A DNA stretch of 52,196 bases, from NCBI RefSeq assembly GCF_003003885.1, contig NZ_PVWN01000027.1, positions 1 to 52,196 on the forward strand. Reading direction: 5' to 3'. Positions 33,918-41,827 of the stretch are shown one piece after another (position 1 is the first letter of the stretch; every line of letters starts with the position of its first letter). A program made the position numbers and the translations under genes. The notes under the pieces were generated by a model. The model worked only from the letters and a program-made list of their open reading frames with translations. It was not told the DNA's origin and ran no database searches. Source of the DNA: Chlorogloea sp. CCALA 695 (lineage in GTDB: Bacteria; Cyanobacteriota; Cyanobacteriia; Cyanobacteriales; Chroococcidiopsidaceae).

Positions 33918-34337
33918 ATGGCTGATACTCAAACCACTAGCAGCACTACTCAAGACTTAAATGAATTACTAAAACAATCACCCTTTGGGCCGTTGTTGGA
34001 TATTAAAGGTGCTGACGGGAATAACCTAACAGTAGAGGATATTTTCGGTAAGGTTGATTTCGCAAGCGGAGGCATTCCTTTAGGTAGTAGTGGCGATCCT
34101 TTCGCTGATGACAACTTCTGGGATATTTTTGCTGGCGGTGTGAACCCTACAGAATTTTCTAGTAGCAGTATACCCGCTTTTACTGGTAATATTCCTCAAG
34201 GATTGCCAACTGGTGGTTCGAGTACCCCAGTGCCAGAGCCTTCTTCTGTATTAGGTCTAGCTGTAATAGGTTTAGGCATTGCAGCAGCTAAATTTAAGCA
34301 ACACGGGCGACGGACAGCAAAAGTTTTTAACAAATAA
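33918..34337 (+). CDS. PEP-CTERM protein without signal peptide, between scyF and eboA (1)
   Basis: The start at 33918 has a strong TAGGAG site; a TTG at 33888 is less likely. The 139-residue product begins MADTQTTSSTTQDLNELLKQ, which is polar and lacks any signal peptide. Its middle is rich in Asp, Gly, Phe and Pro (DPFADDNFWDIFAGG), and it ends with a perfect sorting signal: VPEPSSVLGLAVIGLGIAAA and the basic KFKQHGRRTAK tail. PEP-CTERM proteins normally need a Sec signal to reach the exosortase; its absence here is odd. I do not recognise this as a described scytonemin gene. It shares the NPF/DPF-A-type motif with the next gene. Confidence 0.7.
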   Translation: MADTQTTSSTTQDLNELLKQSPFGPLLDIKGADGNNLTVEDIFGKVDFASGGIPLGSSGDPFADDNFWDIFAGGVNPTEFSSSSIPAFTGNIPQGLPTGGSSTPVPEPSSVLGLAVIGLGIAAAKFKQHGRRTAKVFNK

Positions 34338-34454
34338 ACGCGATCGCACTCAGGATTAAAAGGCAAATAGTAACTTTTCCAAATATTTATACTTTGTCCT
34401 TCTAATCCTGGCTTTATAAAAATCTCCATATTACAAATAAGCGAACTATTACTT

Positions 34455-35504
34455 ATGGCAACTAATGAACCCAGTATTAGCAACTTTTTTGTTGGTAATG
34501 GTAGCAATAACTCTTATACTAACGGCGGCGGTAGTAGCAATCCGTTCGATGGCGGCGGTAGTCCTCTAACTACTGGTGATATTTCTAATTTCTTTGCTGA
34601 TGGTAAAAACCCTTTTGCCAATAGTGATATTTCTAATCTCTTTGCTGATGGTAAAAACCCTTTTGCTAATGGTGAAAACCCCTTCGCAGAAAATCAAAAC
34701 TTTGGTAGTAGCAACGCCACCATCGGTACAGGCAATTGGGACTTGAGTAGTAACAACGCTACTATCGGTAATGGTAATTGGAATATAGACTCAGCAAGTT
34801 ACAACGCTACTATTGGTAATGGCAACTGGCTTCGAGAGGAGGCAAGTTACAACTCAACCGTTGGTAACGGTAATTGGTACTGGGACTCTAGCAGCAATAA
34901 TTCTACCCTTGGTAATGGTAATTGGAGCTTTGGTAGCGATAATTCCACCCTTGGTAATGGTAATTGGGATTTTGGCAACAATAATGTAGTCATCGGTAAC
35001 GGAAATTGGCTATTTACCGACAATAACGTAATTATTGGTAATGGCAATTGGTTTATAAGCAACGATCCTACAGCGAGCAAGCCAAGTCAAAATATTGCTA
35101 CTTTAGAAGCAATATTTCCAGAGTTGAAGCCAGACATTGATAACTTAGTTAGTTCGCTCGTCGGTGGCTTTGGCAAAGAATTTACTGGATTAACTAGCGG
35201 TTTTGATGCCGCAAGTAGCCAAACTTTTGAGCAACTCATCCTTTCTCAAGGTAATGGTGCGGATCTAAGCACTTTGTCTGATAGCGATTTGACACAATTT
35301 TTTGCTTCTTTAAGCGGAATGTCCGGTACGGACGGCACAACGGGTAACTCTGGCTGCTTTTTTGGGTGTAATGGTGTTGGCAATATACCCAGCGAACCCG
35401 TCCCAGAACCCGGTTCGGCGCTGTCGCTATTAGCGGTGGGATTAATTTATTTTGTGTGGTCAAAGAAATTTAAGGCAAAAGGCAAGCTTAGTTTGAAAAA
35501 CTAG
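34455..35504 (+). CDS. PEP-CTERM protein without signal peptide and with NxTIGNGNW repeats (2)
   Basis: The 349-residue protein starts MATNEPSISNFFVGNGSNNS, polar and without a signal peptide. A short direct duplication (DISNFFADGKNPFAN then DISNLFADGKNPFAN, residues 42-71) leads into eight repeats of the type N-x-T/V-I/L-G-N/T-G-N-W at about residues 87-199. The spacing is mostly 13-17 residues, which should stack as a beta-solenoid. A helical region (about 215-290), a CFFGC motif (301-305) and the sorting signal PVPEPGSALSLLAVGL with a Lys tail follow. It is in the same direction between scyF and eboA. I know no family for it. Confidence 0.7.
   Translation: MATNEPSISNFFVGNGSNNSYTNGGGSSNPFDGGGSPLTTGDISNFFADGKNPFANSDISNLFADGKNPFANGENPFAENQNFGSSNATIGTGNWDLSSNNATIGNGNWNIDSASYNATIGNGNWLREEASYNSTVGNGNWYWDSSSNNSTLGNGNWSFGSDNSTLGNGNWDFGNNNVVIGNGNWLFTDNNVIIGNGNWFISNDPTASKPSQNIATLEAIFPELKPDIDNLVSSLVGGFGKEFTGLTSGFDAASSQTFEQLILSQGNGADLSTLSDSDLTQFFASLSGMSGTDGTTGNSGCFFGCNGVGNIPSEPVPEPGSALSLLAVGLIYFVWSKKFKAKGKLSLKN
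34710..35060 (+). repeat. Eight-fold protein-coding repeat with GGTAATGGTAATTGG core
   Basis: The units contain the core GGTAATGGTAATTGG or close variants coding for GNGNW, separated by variable serine, asparagine and aspartate codons. The codon-level differences between units (GGC/GGT, AAC/AAT) show an old, selected repeat rather than a fresh expansion. Confidence 0.7.
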
Positions 35505-35588
35505 GAATTAAGATTTTGTCAATAAAAATTAGTGTTTTAACTTAGATGCACTGAAACAGTGACTATTTTAGAAAGGCAAGATACTTTA

Positions 35589-36287
35589 ATGAAAACTGCG
35601 ACTTCTTGCACGTCCGATTTACTCCGTCAGTGGGTGGCACAACATACCACTACTGAGGGTTTGGCTTGGTTAGATAACAAATGTAAGCTTATTGCTGATG
35701 GTGCAGAAGTGCGAGTATTTTTTACGTCTTTTAGCGCTGTACCTCGCTATGTAGGCAAAGAAAAGTTATCGCTAACAATGGAACAATTGCAAGCCGCCCA
35801 ATTAATGCGATCGCATTGGCAGCCTCAATTTTGGAACAGCGACGCAACTGCTCGTACTTTATTATTATTGGCGCTTCCTCACAACAGGGCTGAAGAATAT
35901 TTACAAAAATTAGAGCAACTTTTTAATACCGCCGACATGGGGGAATTGGTCGCTCTTTATCAAGCTTTGCCACTGTTACCATACCCCGAACAGTATCGCT
36001 TGAGGGCGGCAGAAGGATTAAGGAGTAATATGATTCCCGTCTTTAATGCGATCGCGTTGTACAATCCCTATCCGCAAGAGTATTTCGACGAATTGGCGTG
36101 GAATCAAATGGTACTCAAGGCGCTATTTGTAGGTAGTCCTCTGCGGCTAATTCAAGGCTTAGAACTTCGCGCTAATCTAACTTTAGCCCAAATGTTAACC
36201 GACTACGCCAACGAACGATTGGCAGCTAATCGCACTGTTTCGCCGGAACTTTGGCAATTAGTAGAACATATTAATTCAAAAAAATAG
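35589..36287 (+). CDS. eboA: EboA
   Basis: The 232-residue protein begins MKTATSCTSDLLRQWVAQHT; a GTG at 35559 would add ten residues. It is a soluble, helical protein with LLLALPHNRAEEYLQKLEQL, ALPLLPYPEQYRLRAAEGLR and NAIALYNPYPQEYFDELAWN, which fits the EboA family. The ebo genes are needed in cyanobacteria to move the scytonemin monomer to the periplasm; in Pseudomonas the same set (edb) acts on other metabolites. EboA's chemistry is unknown. It is followed by the dispersed repeat and eboB. Confidence 0.85.
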   Translation: MKTATSCTSDLLRQWVAQHTTTEGLAWLDNKCKLIADGAEVRVFFTSFSAVPRYVGKEKLSLTMEQLQAAQLMRSHWQPQFWNSDATARTLLLLALPHNRAEEYLQKLEQLFNTADMGELVALYQALPLLPYPEQYRLRAAEGLRSNMIPVFNAIALYNPYPQEYFDELAWNQMVLKALFVGSPLRLIQGLELRANLTLAQMLTDYANERLAANRTVSPELWQLVEHINSKK

Positions 36288-36384
36288 CGTTGCTGAAAGT
36301 GTGATAATTTTTCCTTTTTGCAATCCTGTCTCCTTGGGAATTGTTCATTAAAATCACCAATTACCCATTACCAATTACCAATTC
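36287..36384 (-). repeat. Dispersed repeat, copy 2, inverted with respect to 9914-10006
   Basis: GCGTTGCTGAAAGTGTGATA is followed by a T-rich run, CAATCCTGTCTCC and ATTACCC/ATTACCA heptamers (36360-36380). In reverse complement this aligns along most of its length with 9914-10006. It fills the eboA-eboB gap and gives the fake N-terminus ITNYPLPITN if translation is started too early. Confidence 0.8.
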
Positions 36385-36388
36385 AACT

Positions 36389-37294
36389 ATGTTTATAGAT
36401 CCTCATATTCACATGACCGCGCGGACAACTTACGATTATCTGATTATGCGCGAATCAGGCATTGTTGCTGTAATTGAGCCTGCTTTTTGGCTAGGACAAC
36501 CCCGAACTAATGCTGGATCGTTTCAAGACTATTTTAGTAGCTTAGTCGGCTGGGAGCGCTTTCGCTCGGCTCAATTTGGAATCGCCCATTACTGCACGAT
36601 TGGCTTAAATCCTAAAGAAGCAAATAACGAAGCTTTGGCGGCGGAAGTTATGGAATTATTACCTCTATTTGCTTGCAAAGAAGGAGTAGTTGCGATCGGC
36701 GAAATTGGTTATGATGACATGACCCAAGCTGAAGATAAATGTTTTCGAGCGCAGCTAGAACTTGCCAAAGAGTTAGATATGGTGGTGCTAATTCATACTC
36801 CCCATCGCAACAAAAAAGCTGGAACAAGCCGGAGTATGGATGTGGCAATCGAACATGGGATAGATCCGACTAAAGTAATTATTGACCACAATAATGAGGA
36901 AACTGTCAAGGAAGTTTTAGATCGGGGTTTTTGGGCAGCTTTTACAATTTACCCTCATACAAAGATGGGTAATGCGCGGATGGTGGAGGTTGTGCGTCAG
37001 TATGGGTGCGATCGCATTATTGTTGATAGCAGCGCCGATTGGGGTATCAGCGACCCCTTAGCAGTGCCAAAAACAGCGCAACTAATGTTAGATCGGGGCA
37101 TTTCTGCTGATCATGTCAATACTGTTTGCTATCAAAATGCTTTAACAGCTTATAGTCAAAGCGGACAAATGAAAGAGTCTGACTGGTTAAATCCTCAACC
37201 TATCGATCAACGGCAATCATTTAATGATAATTCTGTCTTGCGTGGACAAGAGCCAATAGTAGAAGGGGCGAGTAATTACGCCCTAATTGAGTAG
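36389..37294 (+). CDS. eboB: EboB, TatD-like metal-dependent hydrolase
   Basis: The true start is ATG 36389, MFIDPHIHMTARTTYDY; the open frame goes back through the dispersed repeat but that part is not coding. The 301-residue protein is an amidohydrolase of the TatD kind with the HxH metal motif at residues 6-8, GEIGYDDMT, LIHTPHRNK, IDHNNEETV and VDSSADWGISDP. EboB is part of the ebo export set. Its substrate is unknown. It is followed by eboC after 8 nt. Confidence 0.9.
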   Translation: MFIDPHIHMTARTTYDYLIMRESGIVAVIEPAFWLGQPRTNAGSFQDYFSSLVGWERFRSAQFGIAHYCTIGLNPKEANNEALAAEVMELLPLFACKEGVVAIGEIGYDDMTQAEDKCFRAQLELAKELDMVVLIHTPHRNKKAGTSRSMDVAIEHGIDPTKVIIDHNNEETVKEVLDRGFWAAFTIYPHTKMGNARMVEVVRQYGCDRIIVDSSADWGISDPLAVPKTAQLMLDRGISADHVNTVCYQNALTAYSQSGQMKESDWLNPQPIDQRQSFNDNSVLRGQEPIVEGASNYALIE

Positions 37295-37302
37295 AGGTAT
37301 AC

Positions 37303-38205
37303 ATGACTACTGTATTAAAGTCTAATTACAGCTTATCTACTCGTTTTTGGGCATATTTGCAACTAATGCGCCCTGCAAATATTGTTACGGCTTGGGCAGA
37401 TATCCTAACAGGTTTTGCCGCTTCCGGCGCAGAATTAGGAGTTCCTTTAGCTTGGCTACTCTTAGCTACAACGGGGCTTTATGGCGGCGGGGTAGTGTTT
37501 AATGATGTTTTTGATGCCGAGTTAGATGCCATAGAGCGTCCCGAAAGACCAATCCCAACAGGTAAAGCATCGATTTTTGGCGCAACTAGCTTAGGAATTG
37601 TACTTTTAACGATAGGCGTAGTAGCGGCGGCTCAAGTTTCGTTACTAAGTGCTGTGATTGCGGTATTTGTGGCAATAGGGGCATTAATTTACGATGCCTG
37701 GAACAAACACAATGCCTTATTAAGTCCTATAAATATGGGTCTTTGTCGTGGTGGCAATTTACTTTTGGGCGTGAGTGCAATACCTGCAATGGTTACAGAG
37801 CGCTGGTTTTTAGCACTCATTCCCATTTTTTATATAGCCGCAGTTACAGCCATTAGTCGCGGGGAAGTACACGGCGGTAAAAGTAGTACAGGAAAACTAG
37901 CTTTATTGTTACTTGCGATCGCCCTAGGTGGAGTATTAGCTTTAGGATTATTGCCAAATTACTCTATTTTCGCAGCTTTACCATTTTTAGCTTTATTAAC
38001 GGCGCAAGTATTTCCACCTTTTATTGCTGCAACTAAAGAGCCTAATGCCGATATTATCCGTAAAGCTGTAAAAGCTGGGGTTTTATCGCTAATTATTTTA
38101 GACGCGAGTATGGCGGCGGGTTTTGCTGGCGGGTTATACGGCTTACTTGTTTTAGGGTTGTTATTTGTGTCTATAACTCTAGCAAAAGTCTTTGTAGTAA
38201 CTTAA
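37303..38205 (+). CDS. eboC: EboC, UbiA-family prenyltransferase-like protein
   Basis: The 300-residue membrane protein has about eight hydrophobic helices and the UbiA motif NDVFDAELDAIERPERPIPT (Asn67, Asp68, Asp71, Asp75), and a second motif region YDAWNKHN. UbiA enzymes attach prenyl chains to aromatic acceptors in the membrane; EboC was shown to be essential for export of the scytonemin monomer in Nostoc, perhaps by prenylating a carrier. It ends 3 nt before the dsbA gene. Confidence 0.92.
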   Translation: MTTVLKSNYSLSTRFWAYLQLMRPANIVTAWADILTGFAASGAELGVPLAWLLLATTGLYGGGVVFNDVFDAELDAIERPERPIPTGKASIFGATSLGIVLLTIGVVAAAQVSLLSAVIAVFVAIGALIYDAWNKHNALLSPINMGLCRGGNLLLGVSAIPAMVTERWFLALIPIFYIAAVTAISRGEVHGGKSSTGKLALLLLAIALGGVLALGLLPNYSIFAALPFLALLTAQVFPPFIAATKEPNADIIRKAVKAGVLSLIILDASMAAGFAGGLYGLLVLGLLFVSITLAKVFVVT

Positions 38206-38208
38206 ATT

Positions 38209-38832
38209 ATGTTAATTGACATTTTTCACGATACCGCTTGTCCTTGGTGTCGAATTGGTAAAAAACATCTCTTTGATGCGATCGCATTATTAGACCAAAA
38301 CCAGACAATAGAGATACGCTGGCATCCTTTTTTACTAGACGATTCAATTCCCGCTCAAGGGGTAGGGTTTCGCGCTTTTATGAAGATGCGAAAAGGGATA
38401 GGAGCAGATCAATTAACACAGCTATTTAGTTACGCCACTCAATCCGGTGCAAAAGCTGGAGTCAAGCTAGATTTTGAAAAGGTTTTTTTGGCTGTAAATA
38501 CAACGCTTTCTCATCGGCTAATTGCACTGACACCAAAAACCCATAAAAACGTCATTGTCGAAGCCGTATATAAAGCTTACTTTGAAGATGGACTAAATAT
38601 TGGCGATGTTGACACCCTAGCTTCTTTAGGTAAAGAATTTGGCTTTGACCAAAAGCAGTTAAAGCAGCAATTAAGTAGCGATGCGGCGTTAGCTGAAGTT
38701 GTAGAAGAAGCAAAAGCGGCAAGAAATCAAGGTATAAGTAGCGTACCGTTTTTTGTCATCAACAACAAAGTTAGCATCAGTGGTTCGCAGTCGGTAGAAG
38801 TATTTATCCAAGCAATACAAAAAGAACTTTAG
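38209..38832 (+). CDS. DsbA-family (FrnE-like) thiol oxidoreductase
   Basis: The 207-residue protein has the CPWC active site (Cys11, Cys14), a WHPFLLDDSIP segment, and the cis-Pro loop ISSVPFFVINNK. It has no signal peptide, so it should be cytoplasmic, as FrnE-like proteins (2-hydroxychromene-2-carboxylate isomerase/DSBA family) are. A dsbA gene next to an aroB gene occurs in the main scytonemin cluster of Nostoc punctiforme; here the pair lies between eboC and eboE. It may be a redox or isomerase step of the pathway. The next gene starts 16 nt later. Confidence 0.85.
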   Translation: MLIDIFHDTACPWCRIGKKHLFDAIALLDQNQTIEIRWHPFLLDDSIPAQGVGFRAFMKMRKGIGADQLTQLFSYATQSGAKAGVKLDFEKVFLAVNTTLSHRLIALTPKTHKNVIVEAVYKAYFEDGLNIGDVDTLASLGKEFGFDQKQLKQQLSSDAALAEVVEEAKAARNQGISSVPFFVINNKVSISGSQSVEVFIQAIQKEL

Positions 38833-38848
38833 GAATTATTTAATAACT

Positions 38849-40042
38849 ATGACAACTAATACTAAATCAAAAATTAGTTACAGTATACAACCAATTGAGC
38901 AATGCGTTCCAGTTAGTTTTCGCTATGACGTGCGATTTACTACAGGAATATTTAACGTAGGCAATCCCTTACTAGCGCAAACAATCGTTGCTGAAGGAGA
39001 AGGGACAAAAAGAGCGATCGCAATTGTCGATTCTGGTTTAATAGAACATTATCCGCATCTACTCGCCCAAATAACCGACTACATCGACTTTTACGGACAG
39101 GTGTTAACTTTAGCGGCAGATCCGATTGTAGTACCTGGGGGAGAAGCGGCTAAAAACGATCCACAATTATTAACTCAAATTCACGAAGTTATTAATAATG
39201 TCGGGTTGTGTCGTCATTCTTACGTTTTAGTAATTGGCGGTGGAGCGGTGTTAGATATGGTAGGCTACGCCGCCGCTACAGCACATCGGGGTGTAAGGTT
39301 AATTCGCATTCCGACTACTGCATTGGCGCAAAATGATTCGGCGGTGGGGGTAAAAAATGGGATTAATGCTTTTGGCAAGAAAAACTTTTTAGGTAGTTTT
39401 GCCACACCTTACGCTGTTTTAAATGATTTTGACTTTTTAACTACTTTAAGCGATCGCGACTGGCGAGCGGGCATTGCAGAAGCAATTAAGGTAGCTTTAA
39501 TCAAAGACTTGGACTTTTTTGAGTTTATCGTGTCTAATGCTAAAAAATTAGCGCGGCGAGACATGGAAGTTATGCAGCAGTTAATTTATCGTTGCGCTCA
39601 GTTGCATTTAGAACATATTGCTACTAGCGGCGATGCTTTTGAGTTGGGTTCTTCTCGTCCTTTAGATTTCGGTCATTGGGCGGCGCATAAGTTAGAGCAA
39701 TTGACTGATTTTCGCTTGCGACATGGGGAAGCGGTAGCAATTGGTATTGCGCTTGATAGCACTTATTCTTACTTGTCTGGGTTCCTATCTCGACCCCAAT
39801 GGCAACTCATTATTGATACACTTTTAGCTATTGGTTTTACTTTATCTGTACCAGAACTTGCTGAACAACTAAATTCTCCTCCTTCTTCTCGGTGTCTGCT
39901 GGCGGGGTTGACAGAGTTTAGAGAACACTTAGGGGGCGAATTGACTTTAATGTTATTGCAAGAAATTGGTCAAGGTTTTGAGGTGCATGAGGTTGATGTA
40001 CCTGTCTATAGGAAAGCTATTAAGGAACTGTTGGCAGTTTAA
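38849..40042 (+). CDS. eboD: EboD / AroB-like 3-dehydroquinate synthase
   Basis: The 397-residue protein is a 3-dehydroquinate synthase homologue: GGGAVLDMVGYAAATAHRG, IPTTALAQNDSAVGVKNGIN, KNFLGSFATPYAV. The three zinc ligands appear kept: Glu in GIAEAIKVALI, His in LDFGHWAAHK and His in RLRHGEAVAIG. It therefore could make dehydroquinate for aromatic supply, or act on a related sugar phosphate. In ebo operons this gene is eboD; in the Nostoc main cluster the equivalent is named aroB. Its start has AGGA. Confidence 0.85.
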   Translation: MTTNTKSKISYSIQPIEQCVPVSFRYDVRFTTGIFNVGNPLLAQTIVAEGEGTKRAIAIVDSGLIEHYPHLLAQITDYIDFYGQVLTLAADPIVVPGGEAAKNDPQLLTQIHEVINNVGLCRHSYVLVIGGGAVLDMVGYAAATAHRGVRLIRIPTTALAQNDSAVGVKNGINAFGKKNFLGSFATPYAVLNDFDFLTTLSDRDWRAGIAEAIKVALIKDLDFFEFIVSNAKKLARRDMEVMQQLIYRCAQLHLEHIATSGDAFELGSSRPLDFGHWAAHKLEQLTDFRLRHGEAVAIGIALDSTYSYLSGFLSRPQWQLIIDTLLAIGFTLSVPELAEQLNSPPSSRCLLAGLTEFREHLGGELTLMLLQEIGQGFEVHEVDVPVYRKAIKELLAV

Positions 40043-40490
40043 AACGCCCTCCTAAATTCTTAGGAAAAACCGAATATGGGGGGTCTGCCCCCCAAACCCC
40101 CTGCAAAAGTGCCTTGTCTTGGGGTACGGTAGGTTTCGGCAATCGGCTTCTTTTTCGGTTAATACACAAGTTTTTGGTAAGAATCGAATAGGTGTGTCTT
40201 TGTTCTACAAGGCTTGTCTTAAGAAAAACTGAGTATGGAGGGTCTGCCCCCAAACCCCCGTTGGGGAGCCAGTATGGGGATTACTTTGTCTTCCCCATAG
40301 CTGGCGTGGACGAGTTGCCTCCCAAGACATTTTTCGGGGGAGTCTCTCCTCAGATTCGATGCCGCCCAAACCCCCCGCAAACAATGTCATATCTGTGAGC
40401 GTTCAATCTCTGTGCGTTTAGCAGTGTTTCGGTGAGGGTTAAAGAAAGTTCAGCCCTCTAACTGACTTCACCAAAATACAAACAATAATT
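40043..40490. other. Intergenic region with GC-rich direct repeats
   Basis: No gene; small frames here are produced by the repeats. Two similar blocks occur: 40060-40103 and 40217-40263, each reading roughly CTTAGGAAAAACCGAATATG then GGGTCTGCCCC and AAACCCCC. The first contains GGGGGG-TCTG-CCCCCC (40078-40093), which could terminate the eboD transcript. A third piece (40302-40385) with GAGTTGCCTCCCAAGACATT resembles the window's right end in reverse. Confidence 0.6.
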
Positions 40491-41729
40491 ATGAAAATTG
40501 GTACAGATAATATTCATCTCACCTACTGCACTAATATTCATCCCGGCGAAAGCTGGAGCGACGTTTTTGCCAATTTACAACAATATATCCCTGTTCTTAA
40601 GTTGCGGTTGTCTCCAGAAAACCCTTTTGGTATTGGACTGCGTTTAGCAAATATTGCCGCTAAGGAGTTATTAGAAAAAGATAATTTAGCTCAGTTTCAA
40701 TCTTGGTTAACGGCTCAAAACTTGTATGTATTTACTCTAAATGGCTTTCCTTATGGGGAATTTCATCACCAAGTTGTCAAAGATGCCGTTTATTCGCCCG
40801 ATTGGTCTAAACTTGAACGCCTAAACTACACAATAAATTTAGCCAAAATTCTCGCTGCTTTATTGCCTCAAGGTATAGATGGAGGGATTTCTACTTTACC
40901 TATATCTTACAAGCCTTGGTGGAAAGGCGAAGTATCTGCTGAAAATCACATTTTCGACTCTAGTTGTCTTCACCTTGCATCCCTTACCGCCGAACTTATC
41001 AACCTTCGCCAGCAAACCGGGAAGTTCATCCATTTAGATATAGAACCCGAACCCGATGGATTGCTCGAAAATACGGCGGAAGTAATCGATTTTTTTACTA
41101 ATTGGTTACTCCCAGTTAGCGGCGCAATTCTTGCTGAATCTTTGAGTATCTCTCCCAAGTTAGCAGAAGCACAATTACTCGAACACATCCGTATTTGCTA
41201 CGATACTTGTCATTTTGCGGTGGAATACGAAGATCCGGCTACAGTTTTTGCACTTTTTCAGGAGTGTGGCATCAAAATCGGCAAAATACAGCTAAGTGCA
41301 GCTATTAAAGTAGCATTACCTGCCAATAGAGAGGTTTTATTATCACGATTGCGCCCCTTTGCTGAGTCTACTTACTTGCACCAAGTAATCGAACGTTACC
41401 CAGACGGTTCATTGCATCATTACCCCGATTTAGTTACAGCTTTACCATATCTAGAGCAGTCAAAAGCTCAAGAATGGCGCACACATTTTCACGTACCTAT
41501 TTTTATCCACGATTATCAAGTTTTGCAGTCTACCCAAGATGACATTGTGGCAGTTTTGCAATTACTACAAGCAAATCCTGTTTGTCAGCATTTAGAAATT
41601 GAAACCTATACTTGGGATGTTTTACCCCAAGAAATGAAAATCGATTTACTCGCATCTATCCAAAGAGAGTATGAGTGGGTACTACAAACAGGCTTGGCAA
41701 TTCAACCACAGCTTGCTTCCATCTCCTAA
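40491..41729 (+). CDS. eboE: EboE, sugar-phosphate isomerase/epimerase-like (xylose isomerase fold)
   Basis: The 412-residue protein is a TIM-barrel member of the xylose isomerase-like family: HLTYCTNIHPGESWSDVF, VFTLNGFPYGEFHH, GKFIHLDIEPEPDG, HIRICYDTCHFAVEYED and KIGKIQLSAAIKVALP. Conserved Glu, Asp and His residues for a metal site are visible (DIEPEPD, YDTCH). NCBI naming calls it metabolite traffic protein EboE. It is needed with the other ebo genes; its substrate is unknown. Confidence 0.9.
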   Translation: MKIGTDNIHLTYCTNIHPGESWSDVFANLQQYIPVLKLRLSPENPFGIGLRLANIAAKELLEKDNLAQFQSWLTAQNLYVFTLNGFPYGEFHHQVVKDAVYSPDWSKLERLNYTINLAKILAALLPQGIDGGISTLPISYKPWWKGEVSAENHIFDSSCLHLASLTAELINLRQQTGKFIHLDIEPEPDGLLENTAEVIDFFTNWLLPVSGAILAESLSISPKLAEAQLLEHIRICYDTCHFAVEYEDPATVFALFQECGIKIGKIQLSAAIKVALPANREVLLSRLRPFAESTYLHQVIERYPDGSLHHYPDLVTALPYLEQSKAQEWRTHFHVPIFIHDYQVLQSTQDDIVAVLQLLQANPVCQHLEIETYTWDVLPQEMKIDLLASIQREYEWVLQTGLAIQPQLASIS

Positions 41730-41760
41730 TAATTTTTCAAGCAGTATTGTTCCATATTTT

Positions 41761-41790
41761 CCCCCCTTTTGAAGGGGGGTTAGGGGGGAT
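41761..41790 (+). repeat. GC-rich hairpin between eboE and eboF
   Basis: CCCCCC pairs with GGGGGG across TTTTGAA (41761-41779), followed by TTAGGGGGGATC. Elements of this shape are frequent in cyanobacterial genomes. It lies between two genes of the operon and may slow or partly terminate transcription. Confidence 0.65.
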
Positions 41791-41827
41791 CTCCCCACAT
41801 CTTTTTAAATTAACCCCTATAAAAACC

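Noticed and set aside
34847-35080. Open frame on the minus strand of the GNGNW repeat region
   Set aside because: It is the mirror of the coding repeat; its SQLPLPRVELLL pattern is just the antisense of the repeated codons.
40020-40398. Several short frames in the eboD-eboE gap
   Set aside because: They are produced by the GC-rich direct repeats and have repeat-derived peptides (GADPPYSVF twice).
41675-41827. Upstream extension of eboF
   Set aside because: The frame overlaps the end of eboE and passes through a GC-rich hairpin; the family begins at MQKTVVLNVVG.
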